A stretch of 64,000 nt of DNA from Aeromicrobium terrae (GCF_008039565.1 NZ_VDUX01000004.1:248001-312000); one strand, 5' to 3'. Numbered from the stretch's first letter, positions 8,355 through 17,074 are shown. Notes: generated by a model not told the origin, from the sequence alone. A program made the numbers and translations.

Positions 8355-9911
8355 ATGACCACTCGACCGAAGACCCTCACCCCCGAGTTCCTCGAGGGGC
8401 TCGTCCAGCGCGTGCCCGGCGGCACCGGCAACACCTGGAAGCTGACCGAGGTCTACACCGGCGACCTGCTCGTCGAGCTGCCGCAGTCGTCGGAGGCCGA
8501 CATCGAGCAGGCGGCCGCGAAGGCCCGCGAGGCGCAGGCCGTCTGGGGCTCCTGGCCGCTGAAGAAGCGCCTCGACGTGATGAAACGGTTCCACACGCTC
8601 GTCATCGAGAACCAGATGCTCATCACCGACCTCATCCAGGCCGAGAGCGGCAAGAACCGGCGGATGGCGTTCGAGGAGTCGTGCGACGTGCCGATGGGCA
8701 CGAGCCACTACATCAAGCGGGCGCCGAAGGTGCTCAAGGACCGCAAGCACGCGGGCCCGGTCCCCGTGCTCTCGCACTCCACCGAGGTGCGCCGGCCGAA
8801 GGGCGTCGTCGCGATCATCGCGCCTTGGAACTTCCCGTTCGCCACTGGCGTCTCGGACACGATCCCCGCGCTCATCGCCGGCAACGGCGTCGTGCTCAAG
8901 CCGGACAACAAGACGGCGCTGTCGCCGCTCCTCGGCATCCGGCTGCTGGAGCAGGCGGGCATGCCGGAGGGCCTGGTGCAGGTGGTCTGCGGTGAGGGCC
9001 CGGACGTCGGCCCGACGCTGCTCGCCAACGCCGACTACGTCATGTTCACCGGGTCCACCGCCACCGGCCGGATCATCGGTGAGCTGGCCGGCCAGCACCT
9101 GATCGACTGCTGCCTGGAGCTCGGCGGCAAGAACCCGATGCTCGTGCTCGACGACGCGAACGTCGACGAGGCCGTGCACGCCGCGCTGTTCGGCGGGTTC
9201 GGCAACTCCGGCCAGATCTGCATGCACATCGAGCGGCTGTACGTGCACGAGAAGGTCTACGACGAGTTCCGCGACAAGTTCGTCGCCGCCACCCAGGCCA
9301 TGAAGATCGGTGCGGAGTACGGCTTCGGCCCTGACCTCGGCTCGCTCGTCTCGGTGGACCACAAGGACCGGGTCGCGTCCCACGTCGACGACGCGGTCGC
9401 GAAGGGCGCCACGGTGCTCACCGGCGGCAAGCCGCGGCCCGACCTCGGCCCCGCGTTCTACGAGCCGACGATCCTCGAGGGCGTCACCCAGGACATGCTC
9501 GCCGGCTCGATGGAGACGTTCGGTCCCGTCGTCGGCCTGTACAAGTTCTCGTCGGACGAGGAAGGCATCGCCCTCGCCAACGACACCGAGTACGGGCTCA
9601 ACGCCAGCGTCTGGAGCACCGACGCGAAGCGGGCCCAGTCGGTGGCGCGGCGGATCGAGTCCGGCAACGTCAACATCAACGACATCCTCGCCACGGCGTA
9701 CGCGTCCAAGGGCACCCCGTCCGGCGGGCTCAAGCAGTCCGGCGTCGGCGCGCGGCACGGCGACCAGGGCCTACTGAAGTACACCGACGCGCAGAACATC
9801 GCGGTGCTGAAGAAGCAGGTGATGGAGCCGCAGGGCAAGCAGACGTACGACGCCTACGCCAAGCAGACGCAGACGTCGCTGAAGCTGATGCGGAAGCTGC
9901 GGCTCCGCTGA
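8355..9911 (+). CDS. NAD(P)-dependent aldehyde dehydrogenase
   Basis: A 518-residue ALDH-superfamily enzyme nearest the succinate-semialdehyde/xenobiotic aldehyde type. The cofactor segment IIAPWNFPF, FTGSTATGR, general base Glu255 (LELGGKNP) and catalytic Cys289 (GQICMHIERLYV) are in the standard order. It starts 14 bases after the GMC gene with GGAGAGCG upstream, and its stop overlaps the GH1 start (TGATG). With the GMC enzyme it would form an alcohol-to-acid pair; the substrate is unproven but the steroid operon suggests side-chain aldehydes. Confidence 0.9.
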   Translation: MTTRPKTLTPEFLEGLVQRVPGGTGNTWKLTEVYTGDLLVELPQSSEADIEQAAAKAREAQAVWGSWPLKKRLDVMKRFHTLVIENQMLITDLIQAESGKNRRMAFEESCDVPMGTSHYIKRAPKVLKDRKHAGPVPVLSHSTEVRRPKGVVAIIAPWNFPFATGVSDTIPALIAGNGVVLKPDNKTALSPLLGIRLLEQAGMPEGLVQVVCGEGPDVGPTLLANADYVMFTGSTATGRIIGELAGQHLIDCCLELGGKNPMLVLDDANVDEAVHAALFGGFGNSGQICMHIERLYVHEKVYDEFRDKFVAATQAMKIGAEYGFGPDLGSLVSVDHKDRVASHVDDAVAKGATVLTGGKPRPDLGPAFYEPTILEGVTQDMLAGSMETFGPVVGLYKFSSDEEGIALANDTEYGLNASVWSTDAKRAQSVARRIESGNVNINDILATAYASKGTPSGGLKQSGVGARHGDQGLLKYTDAQNIAVLKKQVMEPQGKQTYDAYAKQTQTSLKLMRKLRLR

Positions 9912-11188
9912 TGCGCCGCGTGATGACGGGGGTCCTGGCCGCGATCGCCGTCATCGGGCTGGCCGCGCCGGCCCAGGCCGCCGACCTCCCGCCGGTGCCG
10001 GACGGCTTCCACTGGGGCGTCGCCACCAGCGGCTACCAGTCCGAGGGCTACGCGACTCCGAGCAACTGGTCGGTGTACGACGACAAGAAGGAGCCGTACG
10101 GCAACAGCGTCGACTTCCTCCACCGCTACAAGGAGGACATCGCCAACGCCGCGAGCCTGGGCGTCGACACGTTCCGGTTCGGCGTCGAGTGGCCGCGGTT
10201 CGAGCCGCAGCCCGGCGTCTACGACCCCGCCGCGTTCGCGTTCTACGACGACGTCGTCGCCGAGATCGAGAGCCACGGCATGAAGCCGATGATCACGCTC
10301 TCGCACTGGGTGCACCCGAAGTGGTTCACCGACCAGGGCGGCTGGGGCAGCAGCAAGGCGATCGACCAGTTCGTGGCGTTCTCCAAGCAGGTCGTCACCC
10401 GGTACGCCGGCCAGGGCGCCACCTGGATCACGTTCAACGAGCCGTTCATCTACCTGCAGCACGAGCTGACCGAGGGCGCGAGCCCGTTCAGCACGCTGTT
10501 CCTGCCGAGCCGGCTGGTGAAGGCGCACAACGCGGTCTACGACCTGATCCACCAGCTCGACCCGGGAGCGATGGTCTCGAGCAACGTCGCCTACATCCCG
10601 GGCGTCGAGCCGGTGCTGGACGCCGTCTTCCTGAACCACATGAAGAAGGACTTCCTCGGCATCGACTACTACTACGGCGCCGCGCTCGACAACCCGACGG
10701 CGCTGTACGCGTTCATCGGCGCGCAGTTCTGGAAGATCCGGCCGGCGCCCGAGGGCCTGTACTACGCGCTGAAGCTGTACCACCGCCGCTTCCCCGACCT
10801 GCCGATCTGGATCGTCGAGAACGGCATGGCCACGGACAACGGCAAGACGCCGCGCGCCGACGGCATCACGCGCTCGCAGCACCTGCGCGATCACATCTAT
10901 TACATGCAGCGCGCGATCGCCGACGGCGTCCCGATGATCGGCTACAACTACTGGTCGATCACCGACAACTACGAGTGGGGCAGCTACCGGCCGCGGTTCG
11001 GGCTCTGGACCGTCGACGCCGCCACCGACCCGACGCTGACGCGCAAGCCCACCGACGGCGTGGCCACGTACACGGACATCATCGCCAACGGCGGCGACCC
11101 GGCCGACTACGTCCCGACGATCAAGCCGGGCCTGTGCAACATCGACAACCTGGCGACGAGCTGCCTCAAGCGGCTGCTAGGGCTATGA
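9911..11188 (+). CDS. Exported GH1 family beta-glycosidase
   Basis: A 425-residue GH1 enzyme with a Sec signal peptide (about 1-23, ending AQA). Catalytic acid/base Glu177 lies in TFNEP and nucleophile Glu303 in IVENG; the terminal DNYEWGSYRPRFGLW segment is also GH1-typical. It is translationally coupled to the ALDH gene and the reductase gene, so it belongs to the fadA5 operon. An exported glycosidase is odd in a sterol operon; one reading is that it splits steryl glucosides or saponins before uptake (inference). The C-terminal tail (about 390-425) has two cysteines that may form a disulfide outside the cell. Confidence 0.9.
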   Translation: MRRVMTGVLAAIAVIGLAAPAQAADLPPVPDGFHWGVATSGYQSEGYATPSNWSVYDDKKEPYGNSVDFLHRYKEDIANAASLGVDTFRFGVEWPRFEPQPGVYDPAAFAFYDDVVAEIESHGMKPMITLSHWVHPKWFTDQGGWGSSKAIDQFVAFSKQVVTRYAGQGATWITFNEPFIYLQHELTEGASPFSTLFLPSRLVKAHNAVYDLIHQLDPGAMVSSNVAYIPGVEPVLDAVFLNHMKKDFLGIDYYYGAALDNPTALYAFIGAQFWKIRPAPEGLYYALKLYHRRFPDLPIWIVENGMATDNGKTPRADGITRSQHLRDHIYYMQRAIADGVPMIGYNYWSITDNYEWGSYRPRFGLWTVDAATDPTLTRKPTDGVATYTDIIANGGDPADYVPTIKPGLCNIDNLATSCLKRLLGL

Positions 11189-12276
11189 TGAGCGACCTCG
11201 TCCGCACCGCCGTCTGGGGCACCGGGAACGTCGGGCGCGCGGCCATCCGTGCCGTCGACGCGCACCCGGAGCTCGAGCTCAGCGCCGTCATCGTCAGCAA
11301 TCCGGAGAAGGTGGGCAAGGACGCGGGCGAGCTCGCCGGTGTCGATCCTCTGGGGGTGCCGGCCACCGACGACGCGGACAGCGTGCTGGGCACCGTCGAC
11401 GCGGTGGTCTACGCGGCGTCCGGCGAGATCCGGCCGGACGAGGCGCTCGCCGACGTCGTGAAGGCGATCCGCACCGGCGCCGTCGTCGTGACGCCCGCCC
11501 TCTACGCGCTGTACGACCCGGTCTCCGCTCCGCCGGAGCTCCGCGAGCCGGTCGCCGACGCCATCGCCGAGGGCGGCGGCTCGTTGTTCGTCTCCGGCAT
11601 CGACCCGGGCTGGGGCAACGACATCCTCCCGGTGCTGGCCAGCGGGCTCGCGTCCACCGTCGAGCAGATCCGCTGCCAGGAGATCTTCGACTACACGACC
11701 TACGACCAGCAGGACTCCGTCCGCTACATCATCGGCATGGGTGAGCCGATGGAGTACGAGCCGCCGATGGTCGCGCCGACGATCCCCACGATGGTGTGGG
11801 GCGGGCAGGTCCGACTGATCGCCCGAGCGTTGGGCGTCGAGGTGGACGAGATCCGCGAGAACGTCGAGCGGCGCGCGCTGGACGAGACCGTCGAGAACGC
11901 CGCGATGGGCACGTTCGAGGCCGGCACCCAGGGCGCGCTGCGCTTCGAGGTGCAGGGCATCGTCGACGGCGAGCCGGTGATCGTCGTCGAGCACGTCACC
12001 CGCATCCACCCGGACTGCGCGCCGGACTGGCCCACCCCGCCGGACGGCGGCGACGGCGCCCACCGCGTCGTCATCGAGGGCCGGCCGCGCATCGAGGTCA
12101 CCGTCGAGGCGACCGACGAGGGCGGCAACCGCGCCGCCGGCGGCAACGCCACGGCCGTCGGCCGGATCGTCAACGCGATCCCGTGGCTGCGCTCCGCCGA
12201 CCCGGGTCTCTACGACGCGCTGGACGTCCCGCTGACGCCGGCCGTGGGCAAGCTCAAGAGGAAGGCCTCCGCATGA
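11188..12276 (+). CDS. DapB-like NAD(P)-binding reductase/dehydrogenase
   Basis: About 363 residues. The N-terminal Rossmann motif VWGTGNVGRAAIRAV is followed by a dihydrodipicolinate-reductase/diaminopimelate-dehydrogenase-like architecture with FVSGIDPGWGNDILPV and a C-terminal alpha/beta domain. Such proteins are frequent in actinobacterial steroid and xenobiotic clusters and are usually annotated only as dihydrodipicolinate reductase-like; lysine synthesis is not implied. The start overlaps the GH1 stop (TGATG; an adjacent ATG at 11185 is equally possible), and its own stop overlaps the next gene. The substrate is unknown. Confidence 0.75.
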   Translation: MSDLVRTAVWGTGNVGRAAIRAVDAHPELELSAVIVSNPEKVGKDAGELAGVDPLGVPATDDADSVLGTVDAVVYAASGEIRPDEALADVVKAIRTGAVVVTPALYALYDPVSAPPELREPVADAIAEGGGSLFVSGIDPGWGNDILPVLASGLASTVEQIRCQEIFDYTTYDQQDSVRYIIGMGEPMEYEPPMVAPTIPTMVWGGQVRLIARALGVEVDEIRENVERRALDETVENAAMGTFEAGTQGALRFEVQGIVDGEPVIVVEHVTRIHPDCAPDWPTPPDGGDGAHRVVIEGRPRIEVTVEATDEGGNRAAGGNATAVGRIVNAIPWLRSADPGLYDALDVPLTPAVGKLKRKASA

Positions 12277-12755
12277 TCGTCGACGTCCCGCTGGGCAAGG
12301 ACCCGATCGAGTACGTCTGGGGCGAGATGGTCCCGGGCATCGGCGGCGCCGCCGCGACGCTCTCGCTGAAGGTCTACTCCGACTCCACGCTCGGGCTGCG
12401 CGAGTTCGAGGCCGCCCGGCTGCGGATCGCGCAGATCAACGGCTGCCTGTTCTGCCAGGACTGGCGCACCGAGCGCGACGGCCAGGTCGTCGAGGAGACC
12501 TTCGACGAGTCCGTCCGCGAGTGGCGCACCACCGACGCCTTCGACGAGCGCACCCGCCTCGCCGCGGAGTACGCCGAGCTGTTCGCCACCGACCACCACA
12601 GCATCGACGACGACTTCTGGAAGCGGATGCTCGCCGAGTACGACCAGCGCGAGGTCGTCGAGCTCAGCATGTGCCTCGGCTCCTGGCTGTCCTTCGGCCG
12701 CCTCAACCGCGTCCTCGGCCTCGACACCGCCTGCGTGCTCCCCAGCCACCGCTGA
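12273..12755 (+). CDS. Carboxymuconolactone decarboxylase (AhpD-like) family protein
   Basis: A 160-residue all-helical CMD-domain protein with a CLFCQDWR motif (CxxC near residue 60, AhpD-type redox pair) and a helix GSWLSFGRLNRVLGLD. It is the last gene of the fadA5 operon and overlaps the preceding gene by four bases. Related proteins act as lactone decarboxylases or thiol peroxidase partners; the CxxC favours a redox role. It ends just before a nested inverted repeat that may terminate the operon. Confidence 0.8.
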   Translation: MIVDVPLGKDPIEYVWGEMVPGIGGAAATLSLKVYSDSTLGLREFEAARLRIAQINGCLFCQDWRTERDGQVVEETFDESVREWRTTDAFDERTRLAAEYAELFATDHHSIDDDFWKRMLAEYDQREVVELSMCLGSWLSFGRLNRVLGLDTACVLPSHR

Positions 12756-12767
12756 GTCTGGGCCTGT

Positions 12768-12887
12768 CGGTTTACCAGGTTATGTAGGCAAGTTGACGCG
12801 CACTGACACGTCACCAGGCAACCCATCACTCCTCCAGGCAAATCTGCCGTGAGGAGTGTTGGTTTGCCTACTGAACCTGGTAAACCG
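12768..12887. repeat. Nested inverted repeat between convergent operons
   Basis: Three paired arms nest inside one another: CGGTTTACCAGGTT 12768-12781 with its complement 12874-12887, GTAGGCAA 12784-12791 with 12864-12871, and CACTCCTC 12827-12834 with 12851-12858. The whole could fold into one long interrupted stem. It lies between the fadA5 operon end and the convergent SDR, so termination is likely. The arms are less GC-rich than the surroundings and contain several CCAGGCA-like direct repeats, unlike a simple terminator. Confidence 0.6.
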
Positions 12888-12903
12888 TCACCGCGCGCCG
12901 AAC

Positions 12904-13677
12904 TTACGCGGGCATGAACTCCCCGCCGTTGACGTCGAGCGTCGCGCCGGTGACCTCCGAGGCGTAGTCCGACAGCAGGTAGAGGATGGCGCCGGCGCAG
13001 GCCTCGTCGGTGGGGATCCGGCCGACGGGGATGTTCGACGCGATCTCGTCGTAGACGTCCTGCTCGGTGATGCCCTTCTGCTCGGCGGTCATCGTCAGGT
13101 AGAACCGCACGCCGGGGCCGTCGAGCCAGCCCATGATCGCCTGGTTCACCCGGATGTTCTTCTCGCCGAGCTCCAGTGCCATGTACTTCGACGCCATGTC
13201 GAGCGCGGACTTCGCCACGGCGTACCCGGCCTCGCCACGCAGCGGGCGACGCGTCGACATCGTGCCGACGTTCACGATCGAGCCGCCGTTCGTCATGTGC
13301 GGGACGGCGGCGCGCGACATCTCCAGCGCGCCGAACAGGATGACGTCCATGGCACGGCGGAGCTGCTTGTCGGCGGTCTCGAGGAGATCGGTGAAGCCGG
13401 GGTGCGAGTACGCGGAGTTCACCAGGCCGGTGACGGTGCCGTACCGCTCCACCGCGGTGGACACGACGCGCTCGACGTCCTCGGGCTTGCGGACGTCGCA
13501 CGGCACGGCGACGGACTCGCCGCCGGCAGCCGCGATCTCCTTGGCCGTCTGGTCCATGACCTCGGACGAGCGGGCCGCCATGACGACCTTCGCGCCCTCG
13601 GCCGCCGCACGGGCGGCGAGCTTGGCGCCGAGGCCGGCGCCGACGCCGGAGACGATGACTACCTGGTCCTTGAGCAT
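12904..13677 (-). CDS. Short-chain dehydrogenase/reductase (Rv3530c-like)
   Basis: A 257-residue classical SDR. A glycine-rich cofactor motif (SGVGAGLGAKLA), DVRKPEDV, an active-site Ser in VGTMS and YAVAK with Tyr and Lys are present, and the C-terminal LDVNGGEFM is typical. The ATG at 13677 overlaps the sulfotransferase stop. Together with the sulfotransferase and DUF1214 genes it mirrors the KstR-controlled set Rv3531c/Rv3530c/Rv3529c. A role in oxidising a hydroxylated sterol intermediate is inferred. Confidence 0.85.
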   Translation of the reverse strand: MLKDQVVIVSGVGAGLGAKLAARAAAEGAKVVMAARSSEVMDQTAKEIAAAGGESVAVPCDVRKPEDVERVVSTAVERYGTVTGLVNSAYSHPGFTDLLETADKQLRRAMDVILFGALEMSRAAVPHMTNGGSIVNVGTMSTRRPLRGEAGYAVAKSALDMASKYMALELGEKNIRVNQAIMGWLDGPGVRFYLTMTAEQKGITEQDVYDEIASNIPVGRIPTDEACAGAILYLLSDYASEVTGATLDVNGGEFMPA

Positions 13678-14816
13678 CACGACTTGATCTCCTTCTGGTA
13701 GAACGCGAAGTCGCGCTCGAGCTCGTCCTCGGTGAGGCCGAAGTCCTCTGCGGTGTAGGCGTGCGAGGTGCCGTGGCGTTCGGCGCGGTTGCGCTCCACG
13801 TACTCCTCCAGCGCCTCACGGTCGGCCGGGAGGCCTAGGGCGGTGGTGACGCGGACCGCCTCGCCCACCGGGTCTGTCACGGTGTCGGCGAACTGCACGT
13901 CGATGAAGCTCTCCGGACGCCGGGCCCGGACCTCTTCGAAGTCCTTGAGGGTCTTGGAGAAGCGGCCGCTCCAGTAGGGCCCGAGGTCGTGCGGCCGGAC
14001 GTCGTCGCTGTACTGAGCGCTGATCGCCGCGACCATCGACGCGTACGACGGCACGGCCTTCACCGCGGACCGGTGCGTCATGACGATCTTGCAGCCGGGG
14101 AACGTGTCGAGGATGGTGTCGACGGCCATCAGGTGGTGCGGCGACTTCAGCACCCACGGCAGGCCCTTGCGGTCCGGGTTCTGCCACTGGAGCACCTGCA
14201 GCCACTCCTTGAGCTCCCGGTAGGCCGGCGCCTGGTCGACCGAACGCAGCCAGTCGCCGTACGTCGGCACCCAGTAGAAGGAGTCGAAGCTCATCGAGGT
14301 GAACGTGCGGTCGAGGACGATCACGTCCTCCTCGGGGCCGTCCCACTCGATCGTGTGGATGTCGCCGAAGTCGGGCGACATCTCCAGGAACAGCTGGAAC
14401 TTGTCCTTGGCCTTCTGCTTGCGGATCTCGGCACCGGGACCCTCACCGGGGAACGGCAGCAGGTACGACGTCTCCCAGGAGAGCGTCGTCGTGACGTGCG
14501 GCGACGAGGCGAGGAGCCGGTGCATGAGGGTGGAGCCGGTGCGCGGCAGTCCGCAGATCTCGGCGGCGAGCGTCACCTCCTCCTCGAGGATCTCCGGGTG
14601 CTGGGCCTGGAGGTCCCGGAGGCGCAGCCGGTCGGAGAGCAGCGCGGTGAGGCGCTGCTGCGTGAGCATCAGCCCGAGCTCCGACAGCCGAGCCTCCTGC
14701 TCCAGCGACTTCGTGAGCACGCGCAGCGGCTCGACGAACCACTCGTCGCCGTAGTCGCTCAGGCCGGTCTTGTCGCGCGCCGCCCCGAGAAGGGTGTCGA
14801 CGTCGAGGGCGCTCAT
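13677..14816 (-). CDS. Sulfotransferase-family protein (Rv3529c-like)
   Basis: 379 residues. A PAPS phosphosulfate-binding loop, GLPRTGSTLMHRLLAS, lies near residue 88, and a 3'-phosphate-binding-like stretch, KIVMTHRSAVKAVPS, near 243. It belongs to the actinobacterial sulfotransferase family found in the KstR regulon. The acceptor is unknown; a sterol hydroxyl is possible. Upstream is a hairpin built of two inverted REP cores, and the REP sequence itself supplies an AAGGA about 11 bases before the ATG. Confidence 0.8.
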   Translation of the reverse strand: MSALDVDTLLGAARDKTGLSDYGDEWFVEPLRVLTKSLEQEARLSELGLMLTQQRLTALLSDRLRLRDLQAQHPEILEEEVTLAAEICGLPRTGSTLMHRLLASSPHVTTTLSWETSYLLPFPGEGPGAEIRKQKAKDKFQLFLEMSPDFGDIHTIEWDGPEEDVIVLDRTFTSMSFDSFYWVPTYGDWLRSVDQAPAYRELKEWLQVLQWQNPDRKGLPWVLKSPHHLMAVDTILDTFPGCKIVMTHRSAVKAVPSYASMVAAISAQYSDDVRPHDLGPYWSGRFSKTLKDFEEVRARRPESFIDVQFADTVTDPVGEAVRVTTALGLPADREALEEYVERNRAERHGTSHAYTAEDFGLTEDELERDFAFYQKEIKS

Positions 14817-14829
14817 GCCGAAACCGTCC

Positions 14830-14888
14830 TTTCGACAAGCTCAAGGACCGTGTGCTCAGTGAGCGTACGGTCGTTGAGCTTGTCGAAA
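14830..14888. repeat. REP hairpin inside the DUF1214-sulfotransferase operon
   Basis: TTTCGACAAGCTCAA (14830-14844) and its exact reverse complement (14874-14888) face each other across 29 bases, in the gap between the two genes. This can attenuate or stabilise the operon mRNA. On the minus strand the repeat end GAAAGGAC is the only Shine-Dalgarno-like sequence before the sulfotransferase. Confidence 0.75.
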
Positions 14889-14898
14889 CGACGCCTGG

Positions 14899-15975
14899 TC
14901 ATGCGTCCTCCAGGTCGATCACGCGGCACGTGGGGATCGGGTTCTCCGATGCACCGAGCCAGCGCAGCAGGGCGGTGCCGCTGCTGTGGCCGGCGGTGTC
15001 GATCCAGTTGCCGAAGCCCGGGTCCTTGTCCGCCACGACGAGCGTGAGCCGGCCGTCCTGGTTCAGCACAGCGGTGTGCTTGTTGACGGTGACCTTGCGC
15101 TCGTGGTCGAGCGACTCCATCCACCAGTTGTCGAGCTGGAAGTTCCAGTACGGGCAGTCGGGCACGTCGGTCTCGATCACCCACGCCTGGCCGGGCTCGA
15201 GCGTCCAGTACGCGTGCAGGTAGAAGATCTCCGGGTCGCCGCCGGCCTTCTGGAACATCTCCTGGCCGAAGTCGGCGAGCTCGTTGGGGCGCTTCATGAA
15301 CATGTCGGTCCACGTCGCGAAGAGCTCGGCGGTGCCGTGCAGCGAGAACGCCGCGGTGGCGAGCGCCTTCGCCATGAACGCCGGGTCGAGCTCACCGCGC
15401 TCGATCGGCTCGCCGACGCGCTCGATGTGCCATGTGCCCGGCTTCTCGGTCTCTCGGTCGAGGTACGTCTGCCGCACGACGAGGCCGGTGGAGTCCGGCG
15501 CGAGCGGCAGCCAGTTCTTCTCGTGCGGCTCGGCGCTGGCGATGATCTCGACGGTGCCGTCGTCCTCGAGCACCAGGTCGCGATCGGAGATCTCGCCGGT
15601 CGACGCCATCGTGCCGTCCTTGGCGTAGCGGTTCGCCTTCGAGCCGATGCTGAAGTAGGAGATCGTGCCGCGCGTGCCGGTGATCCGGTACGTGCGGTCG
15701 CCGCGGATGTTGGCGGAGAGGTAGACGTTGTCCGGGTTGTCCGCGCCGAGCTTCACCCGGTCGAGCTCGTGGAACCGGGGGAAGTCCGGGTCGGCGTTCT
15801 CGATCGTGGAGTAGAGCATCTCCCGCAGCAGGCGGGTCAGGTAGCGGTAGCCCTCCGCCCGGTCGAGCGGGGTGTCCGGCGCGGTGTCACGCAGGACCAC
15901 CTGCCCGGCCTGCTCCAGCGCACGGCAGAAGTCGGTCCACGCCTGCCCGGAGCTGATCTCCGGCGAATCGCCCAT
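14899..15975 (-). CDS. DUF1214 domain protein (Rv3531c-like)
   Basis: 358 residues with a C-terminal DUF1214 segment (YWTLEPGQAWVIETDVPDC, CPYWNFQLDNWWMESLDH, then NQDGRLTLVVADKDPGFGNW). No signal peptide or membrane helix is visible. The family has no assigned chemistry, but members are repeatedly found in KstR-controlled steroid operons. First gene of a three-gene operon; a perfect KstR-type operator lies ten bases upstream of the ATG with no Shine-Dalgarno, suggesting leaderless transcription. Confidence 0.8.
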   Translation of the reverse strand: MGDSPEISSGQAWTDFCRALEQAGQVVLRDTAPDTPLDRAEGYRYLTRLLREMLYSTIENADPDFPRFHELDRVKLGADNPDNVYLSANIRGDRTYRITGTRGTISYFSIGSKANRYAKDGTMASTGEISDRDLVLEDDGTVEIIASAEPHEKNWLPLAPDSTGLVVRQTYLDRETEKPGTWHIERVGEPIERGELDPAFMAKALATAAFSLHGTAELFATWTDMFMKRPNELADFGQEMFQKAGGDPEIFYLHAYWTLEPGQAWVIETDVPDCPYWNFQLDNWWMESLDHERKVTVNKHTAVLNQDGRLTLVVADKDPGFGNWIDTAGHSSGTALLRWLGASENPIPTCRVIDLEDA

Positions 15976-15985
15976 GCGGAGAATC

Positions 15986-15999
15986 TAGAACACGTTCTA
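15986..15999. promoter_or_regulatory. KstR-type operator before the DUF1214 operon
   Basis: TAGAACACGTTCTA is a perfect 14-base palindrome and a perfect match to TNNAACNNGTTNNA. It ends ten bases before the DUF1214 ATG on the minus strand. This is the strongest KstR-like site in the window. Confidence 0.9.
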
Positions 16000-16024
16000 C
16001 ATTTAGTCGAGCGGTTCCCCGTGG

Positions 16025-16228
16025 TCAGTCGAGGATGAAGGTGACCTCCAGGGCGACCTGCCAGGCGGTGATCCGGCCGTCGGAGACCTCGACCTTCTGG
16101 TCCTTCACCCATGCGCCTTGCACGTTCCGCAGGGTCTGGTTCGCGCGCTCGATGCCGACGGCGACCGCGTCGTCGAAGCTCGTCTCCGACCGTGCGCTGA
16201 TGTTGGTGATGCGTGCCACGGAGACCAT
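16025..16228 (-). CDS. Dodecin family flavin-binding protein
   Basis: A 67-residue dodecin, a small protein whose dodecamer stores flavins or CoA. ARITNISARSETSFDDAVA, GAWVKDQKVEV and ITAWQVALEVTFILD match the family. The ATG at 16228 has GGGAGGA five bases upstream, so an upstream in-frame start at 16264 is not needed. Flavin storage fits a cluster rich in acyl-CoA dehydrogenases and other flavoenzymes. Confidence 0.93.
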   Translation of the reverse strand: MVSVARITNISARSETSFDDAVAVGIERANQTLRNVQGAWVKDQKVEVSDGRITAWQVALEVTFILD

Positions 16229-16292
16229 GACGTCCTCCCGATGGTGGTGGTGTCTCCTCACCATGGCACCGATCGACGCCGGCGGACAGGGC

Positions 16293-17054
16293 TCAGCCGG
16301 CGAGGTGGCCGGCGTCGACGTACTGGATGCTGCCGTGCACGGCCTTGGCGTCGTCCGACGCGAGGAACACCACGACGGCCGCGACGTCGTCGGCGTCCAT
16401 CAGCCCGCGCTTGGCCGCGACGCGCATGATCAGCTCCCAGTCGGCGCCCTCGGGGACGTCGATCGTCTGGGCCTGCGGGGTGTCCATGCCGCCCGGGCAG
16501 ACGCAGTTCACCCGCAGCGACGAGTCGAGGTACTCCACCGCCAGCGCCTTCGTCAGGCCGACGATCCCGTGCTTCGCCGCGGTGTAGGCGGCCGAGTACG
16601 CCTCGCCCATCGCTCCCGCGACGGACGCGACGTTCACGATGTTCCCTCCGGCCTCGAGCAGGTGCGGGATCGCGGCCTGCGCGGTGAAGAACGCGCCGCT
16701 CAGGTTGAGGGCGATGTCGTGGTGCCAGTCGTCGTCAGTGACGTCGGTGGTGATCCGGAAGTCGTGCCGGCCGGCGTTGTTCACCAGCACGTCGAGGCGA
16801 CCGAAGGCGTCGACGGTCGCGGCGACGGCGGCGCGGCACTCGTCGGCCGACGTCACGTCGAGCTGGCCGTACCGCACCGCCCCCGGCAGGTCGGCGCAGG
16901 ACTTGGCGACCGCCGCCAGCCGCTCCTGGTCGCGCGACGCTGCGTAGACCTGGCCGCCGCCGGCGGCGAACCGGCGCACCGCGGCGGCACCGAGTCCGGA
17001 GGACGCGCCGGTCACGAGGATGCTGCGGCCGGCGAAGGGTTGTCCGTTGCTCAT
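16293..17054 (-). CDS. Short-chain dehydrogenase/reductase
   Basis: A 253-residue classical SDR: TGASSGLGAAAVRR cofactor loop, NNAGRHD, catalytic Ser in VASVAG, YTAAKHG with Tyr and Lys, and VNCVCPGGMDTPQ. I took the ATG at 17054 over an upstream one at 17090 because the extra residues are unlike SDRs. It is divergent from a methyltransferase with only 20 bases between. The substrate is unknown; steroid surroundings suggest a hydroxysteroid or hydroxyacyl-CoA. Confidence 0.88.
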   Translation of the reverse strand: MSNGQPFAGRSILVTGASSGLGAAAVRRFAAGGGQVYAASRDQERLAAVAKSCADLPGAVRYGQLDVTSADECRAAVAATVDAFGRLDVLVNNAGRHDFRITTDVTDDDWHHDIALNLSGAFFTAQAAIPHLLEAGGNIVNVASVAGAMGEAYSAAYTAAKHGIVGLTKALAVEYLDSSLRVNCVCPGGMDTPQAQTIDVPEGADWELIMRVAAKRGLMDADDVAAVVVFLASDDAKAVHGSIQYVDAGHLAG

Positions 17055-17074
17055 GGCTAGATCATCCTCGACAG

